64,000 nucleotides of DNA. Source: Diogma glabrata. Taxonomy: Eukaryota; Arthropoda; Insecta; Diptera; Cylindrotomidae. The translations under genes and the position numbers were made by a program. Location: assembly GCA_963693315.1 (NCBI GenBank), contig OY856188.1, positions 221,823,517-221,887,516 on the forward strand, in the 5' to 3' direction. Below the pieces are notes generated by a model that was given only the letters and a program-made list of their open reading frames with translations, had not been told where the DNA came from and did no database searches. The stretch's first letter is position 1; each line of letters starts with the position of its first letter. Below are positions 22,769 to 36,232 of the stretch, piece by piece.

Positions 22769-25119
22769 TATGGATTTTCATACAAAACACAACTTGAATA
22801 ATTTTAAGTTATCTATGAAATTTCTCATTTGTGGTCATTTGTGGCCAAATAAACAATTTTAATTTGCTTATGAAGTATTTATTATTGACTATATATTAAG
22901 CATAATATATAAAATATTATTCTTACGTCGCTCAAAAACGAAACATGAAAATTGCCAAAATTTACCATACAAAGTTGTATAAAAAATTTAACCTATTTAC
23001 TTCGGTCTGAAAATCTGAAGAATTCGGCATTTCTCGACGTTTTAGGACCTACTTATTCTAAAGAAGCAAAAAAAAGTATGCCTGTCTGCCGTTCGGCCGG
23101 CCGTCACAACCTACGAAATCTAGCAAACCGCTGAACGGATTTCAAAAATTCTTTTTTCTACAAATAGGTTTACTCAATGGAAAAAGCCGAAAGGACGATG
23201 TGTTCGATAACTGTACCAGAAGTGTGTCAAAAAAATCGTCAAGTGTGTCAAAACAAGGAAATTTGCATATTTTTTGCTTAAAAAATTTTCATTTTAAGTG
23301 ATTACAAGTAGGAACATTGAATTTGGAGAAATCTTGATGGTTGGTATTTTTACGTGAGACCAAAGTCTAGATTGTTGCATTATAAGTTTGTTAAAAAAAT
23401 GTTGTCAAGTGTGTCAAAAGAAAAATTTTAATTTATACTTTTACCCATTTTTTTGTAAAGAAATAAAATTAATTATTGAACTTTTGAACTTTTATTATTA
23501 TTATAGAGAATTATGATTTTATTAGTTTGTCAAAAAAATGTTGTCGAGTGTGTCAAAAGAAAGTTTTTTATTTATTTTTTTACCCATTTTATGGAAAAAA
23601 ATGAAATTAATTATTTGTTTGACATGAAATTTTATTATTATTAATGAGAATTATGGCATTATAAGTTTGTCAAAAAAATGTTGTCAAGTGTGTCAAAAAA
23701 AAGATTTTTATTTATTTTTTACCCAATTTTTTTGAAAAAAATAAAATTAATTATTTGTATGACATGAAATTTTATTATTATTATAGAGACTCATGGCATT
23801 ATAAGTTTGTCAAAAAAATAATGTTAAGTGTGTCAAAAATGATTTCATTTATTTTTTTAACCGATTTTTTGGGAAGGTAAATGTAATTGAATATGTAATT
23901 GGACATGTAAATTTTTGAATTTCTTATAGTTTTTGAAATATGCTTGGAATTTTGAAAAATTTTAAATTTTTGCTTTGATTATAATTTTTATAATTTTGGA
24001 AAAAGCTTCAATTTTTGATATTGTTATAATTTTTGCAATATTTTTGGAATTTTGGAAAATGTTTGGATTTTTGAATTTTTAAGAATTTTTGGAACATTAT
24101 TAGAATTCTGAAAAATTTTAAATTTTTGATTTTTTTATATAATTTTGGAAAGTTTCAATTTTTGATTGTTATCAATCGATTGTTATAATTTTTGCAATAT
24201 TTTAAGAATTTTGGAAAAAGTTTGAATTTTTAAGAATTTTTAGAATATTATTAGAATTTAGAAAAAGCTTAAATATTTGATTTTATACTAATTTTTGGAA
24301 CATATTTAGAATTTTGAAAAAAAATTTTTTAATTTTATACATATTTTCAGAATTTTGAAAAAAGTTTCAATTTTTGATTTTTTAAGAATTTTTTGAATAT
24401 TTTGAAAAATTTTAAATTTTTGATTTTATTATAATTTTAATAGTTTTGGAAAAAGTTTTAATTTTTGATATTGTTATAATTTATGCAATATTTTTAGAAT
24501 TTCGGAAAAGTTTTGAATTTTTGGAATATTATTAGAATTAAGAGAAAGTTTCAATATTTGATTTTATTCTAATTTTTGGAATATTTTTAGAATTTTGAAA
24601 AAAAAAATAGAATTTTTGAATTTTATATATATTTTGAGAATTTTGAAAAAGTTTCAATTTTTAATTTTGTAAGAATTTTTAGAATATTTTTGGAATTTTG
24701 AAAGAAATATAAATTTGTGATTTTGAAATATTTTGTCGAAACGCTAAATGGACAGGTTTTTGTGTAGTTTGCTGATTGTATAATCTTTTCACTAAATTAT
24801 GTTAATTTATGATCTGTTATAATTAAAGTTTTTTTACATATCTAAACAGAGATAAAAAATACATGTACTTTAACAAAAAGTTATGTTTGATATACATCGC
24901 TGCCTAAAACTAATAACCATGTCCCCATAAAAGTTTCAGCCCCTCTATATTTTCTTATTTGTTTTACGGACAGAAGAAAATAAAATATTTTATATATTAT
25001 GCTTAATATATAGTCAATAGTTCAGAAACAAATTTAAATTATTTAATTGTTGTAAAATGAGAAATTTCATAGATAATTTTTAAAATTATTCAAGTTGTGT
25101 TTTGCATGAAATCCCATAT
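22769..25119. mobile_element. TIR-bounded A/T minisatellite element, most complete copy
   Basis: The left end ('tttcatacaaaacacaactt', 'gttatctatgaaatttctca') is the reverse complement of the right end at about 25055-25119. A second inverted segment ('gactatatattaagcataat' at about 22886, inverted at about 24990-25015) extends the terminal repeat to roughly 150 bp, imperfect. Between them lie the ~140-bp repeats and the ~50-bp minisatellite. The array bodies at 15566 and 19168 lack this right end. No transposase is visible, so it is non-autonomous. Confidence 0.65.
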
Positions 25120-26370
25120 ACATTTTTTTAAATTTATTTTCTTTCTATATAGGCCCTAACACGGATGATTTAAAAGTCGATGCAGAAGTTGTGTCACTTA
25201 ACTAATTTACGCCGCCATCTGAAAGATGATTTATGAACCATCCACATTTCACATTTAATTCACAATTAAAAAATATTAAGGCCTTAATCGAGATAAAAAC
25301 TATCGAATCGAGTATATATTAAGCGTAATTGATGAAAAACGTGTTCTAGACAGAGTTGTGAAAACTTGACCATTTTTGATATTCTTGAAACTTGGCATAT
25401 AAGGAGTATGGACAAAATAAAAATACGAATTATTTTAAAAAACTATTAAAGTGCATAGTTTGAGCATAGGCGGCACCCCAACATGCATGAAAAATGAAAA
25501 TTCTGCCAATCCGATGTACTTTGAAATTAAATTGCTCAAGAACGGCTATACCGATTTCATTAAACTTTTTTTTGTTTGATAGACAGCCTGAAATTTGAAT
25601 TTTTCTTCATTTTTTCAAACAACTTCCATTAACAAAAAATTTTAAAATCAATTAAATTTTAAGTTATTTTTTTAAATATAGTTACAACCTTAAACTATGC
25701 ACTTTAAAAATTTTTTAAAATAATTCGTATTTTTTATTTGTCCATACTACTTATATGCCAAGTTTCAGGAAAATCAAAAAGGGTCAAGTTCAAATCTCGA
25801 CTTTTTCACCTGCGTAGATCACGTTTTTCATCAATTAAGCGTTATATATAAAATATTATTCTTAAGTCGCTCAAAAAAGAAACAAGAAAATTGTTAAAAC
25901 TTCCCATCCCAAAGTTGTATGAAAAATTTAACCTAATTTCGTATTTGTTTTAAGGACAGAAGAAAATAAATTATTTTATTTATTATGCTTAATATATAGT
26001 CAGTAATAGTTCATAAACAAATTTAAATTATTTAATTGTAGTAAAATGAGAAATTTCATAGATAATTTTTAAAATTATTCAAGTTGTGTTTTGCATGAAA
26101 TCCCATATAAATTTTTTTGAATTTATTCTCTTTTCCCCTCTTTGCAGCGCCATTGCGGCCAACACCGGAACAAAACAATCGCTCAATAACATATTTGATA
26201 GTTTATATGCGCCCTACGGATGATTAAAAGTCAATAAAGAAGTTGTGGCATTAAACTAATTTACGCCGCCATCTGAAAGATGGTTTATGAACCATCCACA
26301 TTTAACATTTAAAACGCAATAAAAAAATATTTAGGCCTTTAATCTAGATAAAAACTATCCTATCTCTCAA
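25120..26370. repeat. Local duplication with a hairpin element between copies
   Basis: 25020-25310 and 26005-26360 are related in the same order: the right end of the TIR element, then 'gaagttgtg', 'ctaatttacgccgccatctg', 'tatgaaccatccacattt'. Between them a hairpin element (about 25317-25846) splits a further partial copy of the TIR element. The 26109-26200 segment differs between the copies. Confidence 0.6.
25317..25846. mobile_element. Hairpin element with ~150-bp arms
   Basis: Left arm about 25317-25460 ('attaagcgtaattgatgaaa', 'cttggcatataaggagtatg', 'aactattaaagtgcatagtt') and right arm about 25690-25846 are reverse complements with some divergence. It interrupts a 'tatatattaagc...atatataaaatattattctta' sequence that is continuous in the array bodies, which defines an insertion. 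It encodes no protein. Confidence 0.65.
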
Positions 26371-26980
26371 GTTGGACCATTATACACACACTGTACAAAA
26401 TTTCATCAAGATTGGTTACGTATTTGCGGAGTTCATCGCGTACAAACATCGTGACACGTAATTTTTATATATGTAAAATAGAAAATTTATTTAATTAAAA
26501 TGTAAAATTTCCATTGTTGAACATTGTTAAACAACACTCAGAATTAAAAATAATAATTTTAATGTAATTTCAATGTTTTTTGAAGATCATCATGTTATGT
26601 TATTTTATATCAACAACATAAACATTCTGTACAAATAAAGTTTAATTAATGTATATATATCTGTGTACAGTGATTACTAAATGCAGAATTTGGTGAAAAG
26701 TTGTGACATCACAAAAGAAAGTTTAAAAATGTGATTAAATATTATGTCTAAAATATATCATTAATTCATCGAGTTTTATTCACATCGTTGGTGCATCTAA
26801 CATCTCTCACTTTATTGTGTCTGAACTGAATGCTGTGGAACTTTTAATCTAGAACTTTTAATAAGGAACAAATAATATCTTTTTGGATATACAAGTTATA
26901 TTAATAATACTGTTACATCAATCTCAGACCAACAACGTCTACATTGTCTTCTGATTCAGGATTCTCCACAGCAGCAACCC
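26370..26980. other. AT-rich stretch, nothing recognised
   Basis: No frame, inverted repeat or match to other repeats in the window could be supported here. Confidence 0.4.
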
Positions 26981-26984
26981 GTTT

Positions 26985-27524
26985 TTTACTTTTTTGGACG
27001 TAAGTATGAGAACAGAATATATGATTAGTGACACTTTTAGGCCGCAAATTACAGTAAGAAAGGAAAACGAATAAAAAAACGTTTTTATTTACCTACATAC
27101 TAAAGTGTTACTTTAGTACTGTGATTTGCGGCATAAAGTGTAACTTTTTAACCAAATATTTTGTTGTTATAGTTACGTTCAAAAAAATAAAAACCTTTGT
27201 ATTTGTTTAAATTCTATAAAAACATAAATTTTTATCAAAGCAACCTTAAATTCAAAATTTCATAATTCAATCAAAATATTGTTATTTGTTGTCATAGTTA
27301 TACAATTATTTTGAAAAAAAAAACAAATATTTTGTCAAAGGTTATTTGTCAACATATTTTTATTTCAAAATTTATGCAAATTTATAACTTTAATTTAGAA
27401 TAATAGTTATTTATTATACAAGGGAAAAAAGTAGTAGATTTTAGCCCGAGGTTGTGTTGTCTGTTGTGGAGGGAGACAAAAAACCGAAGGCTAAAATCTA
27501 CAATTTTTCCCGTGTATAATGCAC
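26985..27524 (-). repeat. Dispersed repeat (reversed copy) with two hairpins
   Basis: 27150-27420 is the reverse complement of the family at 13970-14180 and 54440-54700. To its left, about 26985-27060 and 27120-27190 form an inverted repeat ('ttttggacgtaa', 'acactttaggccgcaaat-like'). To its right, arms 27422-27446 and 27489-27511 pair ('gggaaaaa', 'gtagattttagcc'). Confidence 0.55.
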
Positions 27525-27773
27525 TATTTTTTTCTGTGACTGGACAAATATTAATATAATTATTGAAAAAATAATATTAAACAAATATTACAATATGTAT
27601 ATTCACCACACCATACGAATTTTTCTTGAATAAAAACTTAAAATTAAGTTTCATTTTATTTGTCAAAACCAGTTATTAACATCAAGAAGAAAACGGTATA
27701 GCTTTTCATAACATTAAAATAGTCATAAATGTTCATAAATGTTCATAATATTCATCATTTATGTGTATATATG

Positions 27774-28246
<473 letters not shown>

Positions 28247-28250
28247 AACA

Positions 28251-28268
28251 TGGGGGCTCAGCGGGGAT
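28251..28268 (+). promoter_or_regulatory. Likely tRNA primer-binding site
   Basis: TGGGGGCTCAGCGGGGAT lies four bases after the 5' LTR. It starts TGG, as expected for pairing with a tRNA CCA end. The first nine bases agree with the known tRNA-Pro primer site TGGGGGCTC; the rest differs at three positions. The tRNA identity is an inference. Confidence 0.55.
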
Positions 28269-28310
28269 TTGAGGATGCCTGATCCAGAAATTGGTAAAAA
28301 AATTTAAAAT

Positions 28311-28348
28311 AATTTATTAAAAGTGATTATGATCACTTTTAATAAATT
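28311..28348. other. 17-bp perfect hairpin in gypsy leader
   Basis: Arms 28311-28327 (AATTTATTAAAAGTGAT) and 28332-28348 are exact reverse complements around a 4-base loop. It lies in the untranslated leader between primer site and gag, where RNA packaging or dimerisation elements occur in retroelements. The function is unproven. Confidence 0.6.
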
Positions 28349-28749
28349 TCATAAATTTCATTTTATGAAATTAAAAGAAAATAGAACATTTCATTGTATA
28401 TACAAACTTTCCGTGTTACAATTGCAATTAGTGTTTCGATGAATCAATAAGTTGTACATAAATTTTGTTAATAAAAGCATTGACATTAAATTAAAACAAA
28501 TTATTTTTTAAAGTAAATATTGTGTTAAACAGAAGTTTAAAAAATAAGAAGTAATTTCCACATGTTTTCGGATGTATGAGAATAATAAAACAATATAAAC
28601 ATTATTGTGCCGTTTCTTTTTGCCGTTTATTTTTATTACTAATTTAATTATAAAGAAACAATTATTAATCGTCGTTTGTTTTTTTTTTATATTGATTAAT
28701 TATTGATTTTTTCTTGTTTTTGTATCGATTCGCGTATCGATTAAATAAA

Positions 28750-30744
28750 ATGGGTAAAAGCCGCAATAAAAATATGAACAGCACGATTCAATCAGAGCAA
28801 GGACAAGCTGTAAGTTTTGATATTTCCCGTCTTATCAAAGAGTTGCAAGATGAATTGGTAGAAAAAAACCGAGAGATGAAAAATCAAAGTGCAATCTTAA
28901 CGGAGAAAGAAATCGAGCTCCAAAAAGCACGTGATGAAGTAAATCAAATTAAAAATGATGAAATCGTAAAATTGCGTGTTGAAAATGAGGTATTGAGACA
29001 ACAATCACAGCAATCTACCTCCTCAACTTCTAGACCTATTTCACATCGTGAAATGGAACATTCTATATCGGAATTTAGTGGAAAAGATTCGTATACTGTC
29101 GAATCATGGATCAGTGATGTGGAACGGACTGCAAAACTTTTTAAATGGTCAGATTTAGAAACGTTCGTATATGCACGTCGTTCTTTAGTACGGTCAGCAA
29201 AATTAGCGTTAAGAACGAAAATAGATTTAGAGAATTGGAATAGCTTACAAGAATTTATGAAAGAAGAGTTTACTTATTTACCCAATAGTGCGGATATTCA
29301 CAAGAAATTGACAAATAGGAAAATGAAATCATGTGAGACATTACATGAGTACTATTTAGGTATGCGAGAGTTGGGTGCGTTGGGTAAATTAGAAGATAAA
29401 GCTATTATTCAATATACAATAGACGGTATAGTGGATGCGGAATCGAATAAAATATTACTATATGGGGCAAGTACAGTTAAAGAATTTAAAATAAAGTTGG
29501 ATTTATATTCTAGTTTTAAATTAAGAAATCCTACATCAAGCTCATCACAAGTTACTAATCGTCGTGATCGTGATATGTTGAGATGTTTTAATTGTGGTAA
29601 AATCGGGCACCGTTCAAAATATTGTAACAATAAACAAAATGGACCTAGATGTTTTCATTGTCATGAATACGGACATAAGGCGCCGGAGTGCAATAAGAAG
29701 AAAAAACCTGATGCCGGTAAATCTTATGGCAATAAAAGTGTTGAGTCCATCACAGAAATTCGGAAAACAAACGGTGCACACAAATTAATCAAAATAAATA
29801 ACCATACTGTTCAATCTCTCATAGATACTGGAAGTGACGTCACATTAATTCAGCTGGACGAATATAAAAAGATGGGTTCACCTATGATGTCATCGAAAAT
29901 AGTACGTTTGAATGGAATATCTAATGGAACGGTGGAAACGATTGGCACTTTCAATGCAATGATAGAAATCGACGATGAAAGTTTCGATGCTGAAGTTCAC
30001 ATTGTACCAAATTCAGCTATCCAAATACAGATGATAATCGGCAGAGACGTTTTGCAAGGCACCCAAATTATCATGGAGGAGAATGAGGTAAAAGTAAAAA
30101 AAATATTTGATTCTAATTTAATGCATTGTTTTAGTGTGACGAGTGATGCAAATGAACTGAATGTAGGTAATGCAAAATATATGGATATTATTAAAAATAT
30201 AATAGCAGAATATAAGCCAAAGCAAGTAAAAGAAGCTCAGATTGAATTAAATATAATTCTGAAAAGTGAAAACCCCATATGGCAACATCCACGAAGACTT
30301 GCTCCAGCAGAAAAGAATGAGGTTGATCGTCAGGTTAGCGAATGGCTGAAGAACGGTATCATTCGAAATAGCGCATCAGAATACGCTAGTCCTATTGTCC
30401 TCGTCAGTAAAAAGGACAATACAAAACGTCTCTGTATCGATTATCGTCGATTGAATAGGGAAATCGTGATGGATCGGTACCCTCTACCACTTATTGAGGA
30501 CCACATTGACGAGCTTTATAATTCGATTATATTTACTACTCTCGATCTGGAAAATGGATTTTTTCATGTCAAGGTCTCGGAAAAATGTCGAAAATATACT
30601 TCATTTGTCACGCCGTCCGGACAATATGAATTCAACCGTGTACCTTTTGGGCTATGTACATCTCCAGCCACGTTTCAAAGATTTATAAACTTTATTTTTA
30701 AGCCTTTGATTCTAAAAAAAAATTATCTTAATTTATATGGATGA
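28750..30744 (+). pseudogene. Gypsy gag-protease-RT, first part (frame broken before YMDD)
   Basis: I take the ATG at 28750; an earlier TTG is not a plausible start. In order: a coiled-coil-prone N-terminus (about residues 15-90), a gag domain, two CCHC zinc knuckles (CFNCGKIGHRSKYC near 29584 and CFHCHEYGHKAPEC near 29650), an aspartic protease (LIDTGSDVTLI near 29818) and the RT fingers/palm (FTTLDLENGFFHV, FGLCTSPATFQRF). The frame is lost in an A9 tract at 30714-30722, one base too long to continue into the YMDD box at about 30736. Gag and pol are in one frame, without a gag/pol frameshift. Confidence 0.9.
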
Positions 30745-32832
30745 CATCGTAATAATAGCTGCAAATGAAGAAGAATGCATACAAAGGTTGCGTGAAGTTT
30801 TGAAAATAGCAAGCGAATATGGTCTCAAATTTAAATGGAGGAAATTGTCAATTTTTGTGCAATAAAATAAATTTTTTGGGCTACGAAATTGCCAACGGTG
30901 CTATTAGACTTTCTGCAGAAAAAACGACAGCGGTAGAAAATTTTCCACAACCAAATAATCTAAAAAAGGTTCAAAGCTTTTTGGGTCTAACTGGTTATTT
31001 TCGAAAGTTCGTTCCAAACTATTCACTTATAGCAAAATCCTTGACGGATCTCCTTAAAAAGGATGCCACATTTGAATTTGGACCACTTCAAAAAGAAGCT
31101 TTTTCCAAATTAAAAACAATTCTCGCAGTCAAACCAGTTCTGAATTTATATAGACCAGAAGCGGAAACAGAGCTCCATACCGACGCTTCAAAATTGGGAT
31201 ACGGTGCCATATTGCTCCAAAAGAATAGTGAAGATGGAAAATTTCATCCAATATACTTTTATAGTAAAAAAACATCTCCGGCAGAACAAAATTAATACAG
31301 ATACCAATTGGAGGTATTAGCAATTGTATCAGCGCTTAAGAAATTAAGAGTTTATCTTCTTGGCATTTCTTTCAAAATCATTACTGACTGTTCTGCATTC
31401 AAAATGACAATGGAGAAGAAGGAAATTTCACCTCGTATTGCTGGTTGGGCGCTTATTCTAGAAGACTATAATTACCAGTTGCAACACCGATCAAATATGA
31501 GAATGAAGCACGTAGACGCGCTAAGTAGAAATCCAATCGTCATGACGATCGAAAATAATATTGTCGATCGTATTAAGCTAGTACAAAAAGATGACGAAAA
31601 AATACAACTTTTATGTAAACTACTAAGTCATGGTCCTCATGAGGATTATATTTTGGAACACGGTGTACTATATAAAGAAGATGAAGAAGGAAGAAGATTA
31701 TTGTACATACCAAAAAAAATGCAGAGTGAGATGATCAAGATGGTTCATGAAGAGGGACACTTTGGTACCAAGAAGATGCAAGAAATGTTAAGTCGTGAGT
31801 ACTATATACCAAAGTTAAAGGACCAATGTGATAGTTGCAGAAGAAATTGTATTCCTTGTATATTATCAGAAGCAAAGTCTGGAAAACAAGAAGGATCTAC
31901 ATCCACTTCCGAAAGATGAGTTTCCACTAACAACTTATCATGTTGATCATCTAGGTCCCATGATAAGCACAAAAAAACAATATCGTTATATATTTTCAGT
32001 TATAGATGCCTTTTCTAAATATGTTTGGATATATCCTGTAAAATCAACCACGACTGCTGAAGTTATTCAGAAATTAGATGTCCAACAATCAATTTTTGGT
32101 AATCCTAAACGGATTATCACAGATAAGGGGACGTCATTTACCTCAAATATGTTTCAACAATACTGCCGAGATCAAAACATTCAACATATGATGATAACTA
32201 CAGGAGTGCCTCGAAGTAATGGACAGATTGAAAGGATTAATCGCATCATTATTCCAGCCTTAGCCAAATTAGCGATCAAGTGTCCAGATGATTGGTATAG
32301 GCACACATCAAAACTGCAGAGGTTCATAAATTCTAGCTGGCAGCGCAGTATCGATAGAAGTCCATTTGAAGTGTTATTCGGAACTAAGATGCGGAATCCG
32401 GAAGATCTTCAAATAGCAGGTATTTTGGAAGACGAATTAATCAATTTATTTTTTCAAGATAGGGATAAATCGAGAGAAGAGGCCAGACAAAATATTTTAA
32501 AGATCCAGGATGAAAACAGACGTACCTATAACAGGAAAAGGAAAATAGCTACCCAATACAAGAATGAAGACCTCGTCGCTATCAAACGAATCCAGTTTGG
32601 ATCTGGAATCAAACTATTTCCAAAGTATTTGGGACCATATAAAGTCGTACAAACAAAACCTAATGAGCGGTACGATGTTGAAAAAATTGGAGAACATGAA
32701 GGGCCAAAAACCACCTCCACAAGTGCCGATAATATGAAGTTATGGAGATACTGCCAAGCCAATGATGATTCATCTGAAGATGAAGAATGCAACTCGCACA
32801 ATCAATCCGAGGAAGAAGACCGATCAAAGTAA
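30732..32832 (+). pseudogene. Gypsy RT (rest), RNase H and integrase, disrupted
   Basis: The YMDD box follows the A9 frameshift, and a second single-base shift lies near 30835-30845. The frame 30819-31295 covers the RT thumb and the start of RNase H (LHTDASKLGYGAILL), ending in an in-frame TAA at 31293-31295 inside a conserved stretch. 31308-31919 covers the rest of RNase H and the integrase zinc-binding HHCC region. A third shift near 31893 leads to the integrase core (VDHLGP, ITDKGTSF, GQIERINR acidic residues) and C-terminal domain, ending at 32832. The domains are complete, but a full polyprotein cannot be made from this copy. Confidence 0.9.
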
Positions 32833-32834
32833 AG

Positions 32835-32945
32835 ACGATACCATTAAGACGAAGACGATAATTATTATAAGAAGAAGACGATCCACATCAAGACGAAGAC
32901 GATTCACATTGAGACGAAGACGCAATGCATTGAGACGAAAAGAAG
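32835..32945 (+). repeat. Short purine-rich tandem repeat before 3' LTR
   Basis: Repeats of 'agacgaagacgat' with ~20-bp spacing follow the integrase stop. No classic polypurine tract directly abuts the 3' LTR at 33013, which is unusual; this AG-rich block is the nearest candidate. Confidence 0.5.
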
Positions 32946-33012
32946 AGGTATCCAGAGTTTGGTAATGATGAATTCCAGTTTGCCGAGACGACAAATACGC
33001 AAGATGGCCGAA

Positions 33013-33592
<580 letters not shown>

Positions 33593-33597
33593 TCTAT

Positions 33598-33627
33598 CCG
33601 GGAAAAAAGTACATACTTTTTTCCCGG
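33598..33627. other. Palindrome CCGGGAAAAAAGTA
   Basis: 14-bp arms 33598-33611 and 33614-33627 are exact reverse complements with a 2-base centre. A related 'gggaaaaaagta' occurs at 27422 on the other side of the gypsy insertion. Confidence 0.7.
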
Positions 33628-33739
33628 GAAAAAGTATTTTATGAAAAGTAACATTTTTGCACATGTCAACAGAAGTAAAATGTTAAACTTTTTTCCCGTC
33701 ACAGAAAAAACAATTTTTTTAAAAATATTTTTCGTCTGG

Positions 33740-33930
33740 CGAATACGTAAAAATAAAATATGACGCATGGACGTAAGCTTTTTTGGAATTCAAATCTCCA
33801 AAAAAGCTTACGTCCAAAATCTTCATCTCTACCTCCTTGCATCATAATGTACTATTTAAAACCTAGGTCCCACAACAACATGCGTTCTAAGGTAATGATG
33901 GACGCAAATCTTTAAACAATAAATCCAATC
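33740..33930. mobile_element. GGACGTAAG hairpin element plus LINE tail fragment
   Basis: 19-bp perfect arms, GGACGTAAGCTTTTTTGGA at 33769-33787 and its complement at 33797-33815. The flanks 'gcatcataatgtacta' and 'ctggcgaatacg' recall the copies at 13860, 52560 and 54295. From about 33858, 'cctaggtcccacaacaacat' and 'gcgttctaaggt' match the 3' end of the LINE at 10780 and 45520. Confidence 0.6.
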
Positions 33931-34319
33931 ACAAATAAAATATAACATAGGCCAATATTTCATGATTGGATAGGAAAAAAAAAAATAAAATAAGAGACAA
34001 AAAATATTTGCTTTAAAAACTTGCAGGGATTAAACTAAAATGGGCTGCCAATACTTCAGCTAGTGGGATATTTCCTGATCATGTGAAGCACCATCTCGCT
34101 CAATGATTAAATCCCATATATACACTACAAACTCAAGTGTTTTATTTTAAAACACTTAAAGTGTTTAAATGCTTGTAGTCACTTTTTAAACATTTTAAAG
34201 TGTTTTATTTGATTAAACTACTTTAAGCGTTTAATACTAAAACACTTTAAGCGTTTGGTGTTAAAACATTTATTGTGTTTTGCATATAAAACATATTAAA
34301 CGTTTTAATGTGTTTGAGA

Positions 34320-36230
34320 TAAAATACATAAACAGTAAATATTGGTCCTTACCAAACTTTTATGCAGTGCAACATACCAACATACTAACTATAATGACAA
34401 AATTGAAATATTTATATTTTTTAAGATTAAATACATTGATTATATTAGATAAACCGAATACATTGAATAATTGCCATGAAAATAAAATATAATTTCATTA
34501 TTTTGCACCAATTTCTCTAAAACATGAAATAAAATGCGATGCTGTCAAAAATGCAGTCCGTTTATTACAGTAATGTTCTATAAATCCTGGCCGTTTGGAA
34601 TATTCTTGGATCGGTATTTACGTCACTTGGATCGCTACGTTAACGCTATTTTATTCATTCTGTTTTTTCAGAATTAATAAACGAAAACATGAGCAAACGT
34701 ATAGAACAATACTTTTTTAAAATGACAATTGGCAGATAGCTATAGTGCAAAACCTACGACCTACGATAGTGCAAAACCTACGACATTTGCCTGCATATGA
34801 CAATTTTTGACATTGATCTTAGCTAGTTTAAAAAGATAAGAATTTCACTGGAGTAATATTACAATTATTCAATATTATTTTAAATTTCTACTCCTAGAAG
34901 TCTTACATATTCTTTCTCCACAATATCTTTGAAATCAAACTAACAGTATAATTTTAGTATAATGAAAACGGTGTTGATAATCTAAAAACATAACTAACTC
35001 TTGCTTTGCTTGCATTGAATCGAAGTTATTGATTTTGGAATTGATTAATTGAAAAAAATTGAAAAATTATCAAAAAAAATTTGAAAAAAAAAAATTTGAA
35101 GGATAAATTTATTGAAATATTAATTTGAAGGATTTAATTTTGAACATAATGAATTTAAAAAGGCCCCAAGATTTTAGGTAGATTTCATATAAAAATCTAT
35201 TTATTGCAATGTCCGTTATCTCGGAATTTCAGAAAATCAAAAAATTTTCGAAAAAATTTCAATGACTCGTGGTATTACAGCCGACAATTTTTAAAATTAT
35301 TGGAAGTTGTGTTTGGTATACAATCCTTTGCAAATTTTGTGATTTTTTTTTAACACTGGAACAGTAAAATTGCCCAATACTCATTGTTTAACATCTTACT
35401 GATCTACAGTTAATTTGTACAGTTTAATTAATCAGTAGTAATTAACTAATCAGTAGAAATTTAACTAATATAATTGTTTTGAACACAAATTTATCCCAAA
35501 ATAAATAATACATCTCTGTTTTACTTTTTGTCTCATCTTTTATCTCTTGCTGCGTCCTATCTGTCAAACATGCTGGCAAAAAAATTCTACTATACTTGCA
35601 TCAATTTGTTTACTTTTTTTTTAATAAACTTATTACAAAAACCATTTACCAACTTTACTATTTGATGTATAAATTATTCCTTTAAAAAATGCTCCAAGAA
35701 ACTTTCAAAATTCTTACTATTTTTCATAATACATATTACATATCTTGTGACTAATTGAAAATAAAAAAGATTTCATTAAAACAAAAACTATAAATAGCTT
35801 TTAAAAAAATCCCCTGAATGCATTCTACATTTTATTAAAACTACAAATAACCAATTAAAATCTTCGTAATGACGTCACACGATCTTTTATGATGAAGCTG
35901 TTTATCTGTTATTGCAAGAGAAATATTCAAATAGTAGTTTTTGTTTTTCTTTATTTTATTTCACAGGAAAGAAATTATATAAAATAATGATCGAAAAATC
36001 ACTATTATATGATTTTTAGCACTGCCTGTCAAAAAAATAATTAATTTTCGTTTTAATATCGAAATGATAATAATTTGAACAATAATTTGACAGTAGCAAT
36101 TACTTTAAAAAACTATTTCGATCAATTTAAAATTCGTAGAACGAAATATTTATGAGTTTTATGTATTTATGAATAAAAAAACAACAATTTTAATGTTATA
36201 TAAAAAAAATTGAAAAAAACAAGTAAAAAA
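34320..36230. other. AT-rich interior of the 9.75-kb element, no gene seen
   Basis: No sizeable frame is present. About 35180-35340 ('gacaatttttaaaattattg', 'gaagttgtgtttggtataca') resembles the inverted terminal sequence of the A/T minisatellite element at 22769/25119, so it is probably a diverged end fragment. Confidence 0.4.
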
Positions 36231-36232
36231 AT

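Larger units (their letters stand above)
15566..22769 (+). repeat. Recent 3602-bp tandem duplication (two units)
   Basis: Unit 1 is about 15566-19167 and unit 2 about 19168-22769. Corresponding motifs are 3601-3602 bp apart throughout, and I saw only a handful of substitutions and one A-run length change. Each unit consists of an A/T minisatellite element body, a ~465-bp linker and an LTR-like insert. A more diverged linker (with the hAT insertion, without the LTR) precedes the pair, and a more diverged body (22770-25119) follows. This implies an older ~3-kb array with a recent unequal crossover or duplication. A duplicated-haplotype assembly artefact is possible. Confidence 0.85.
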
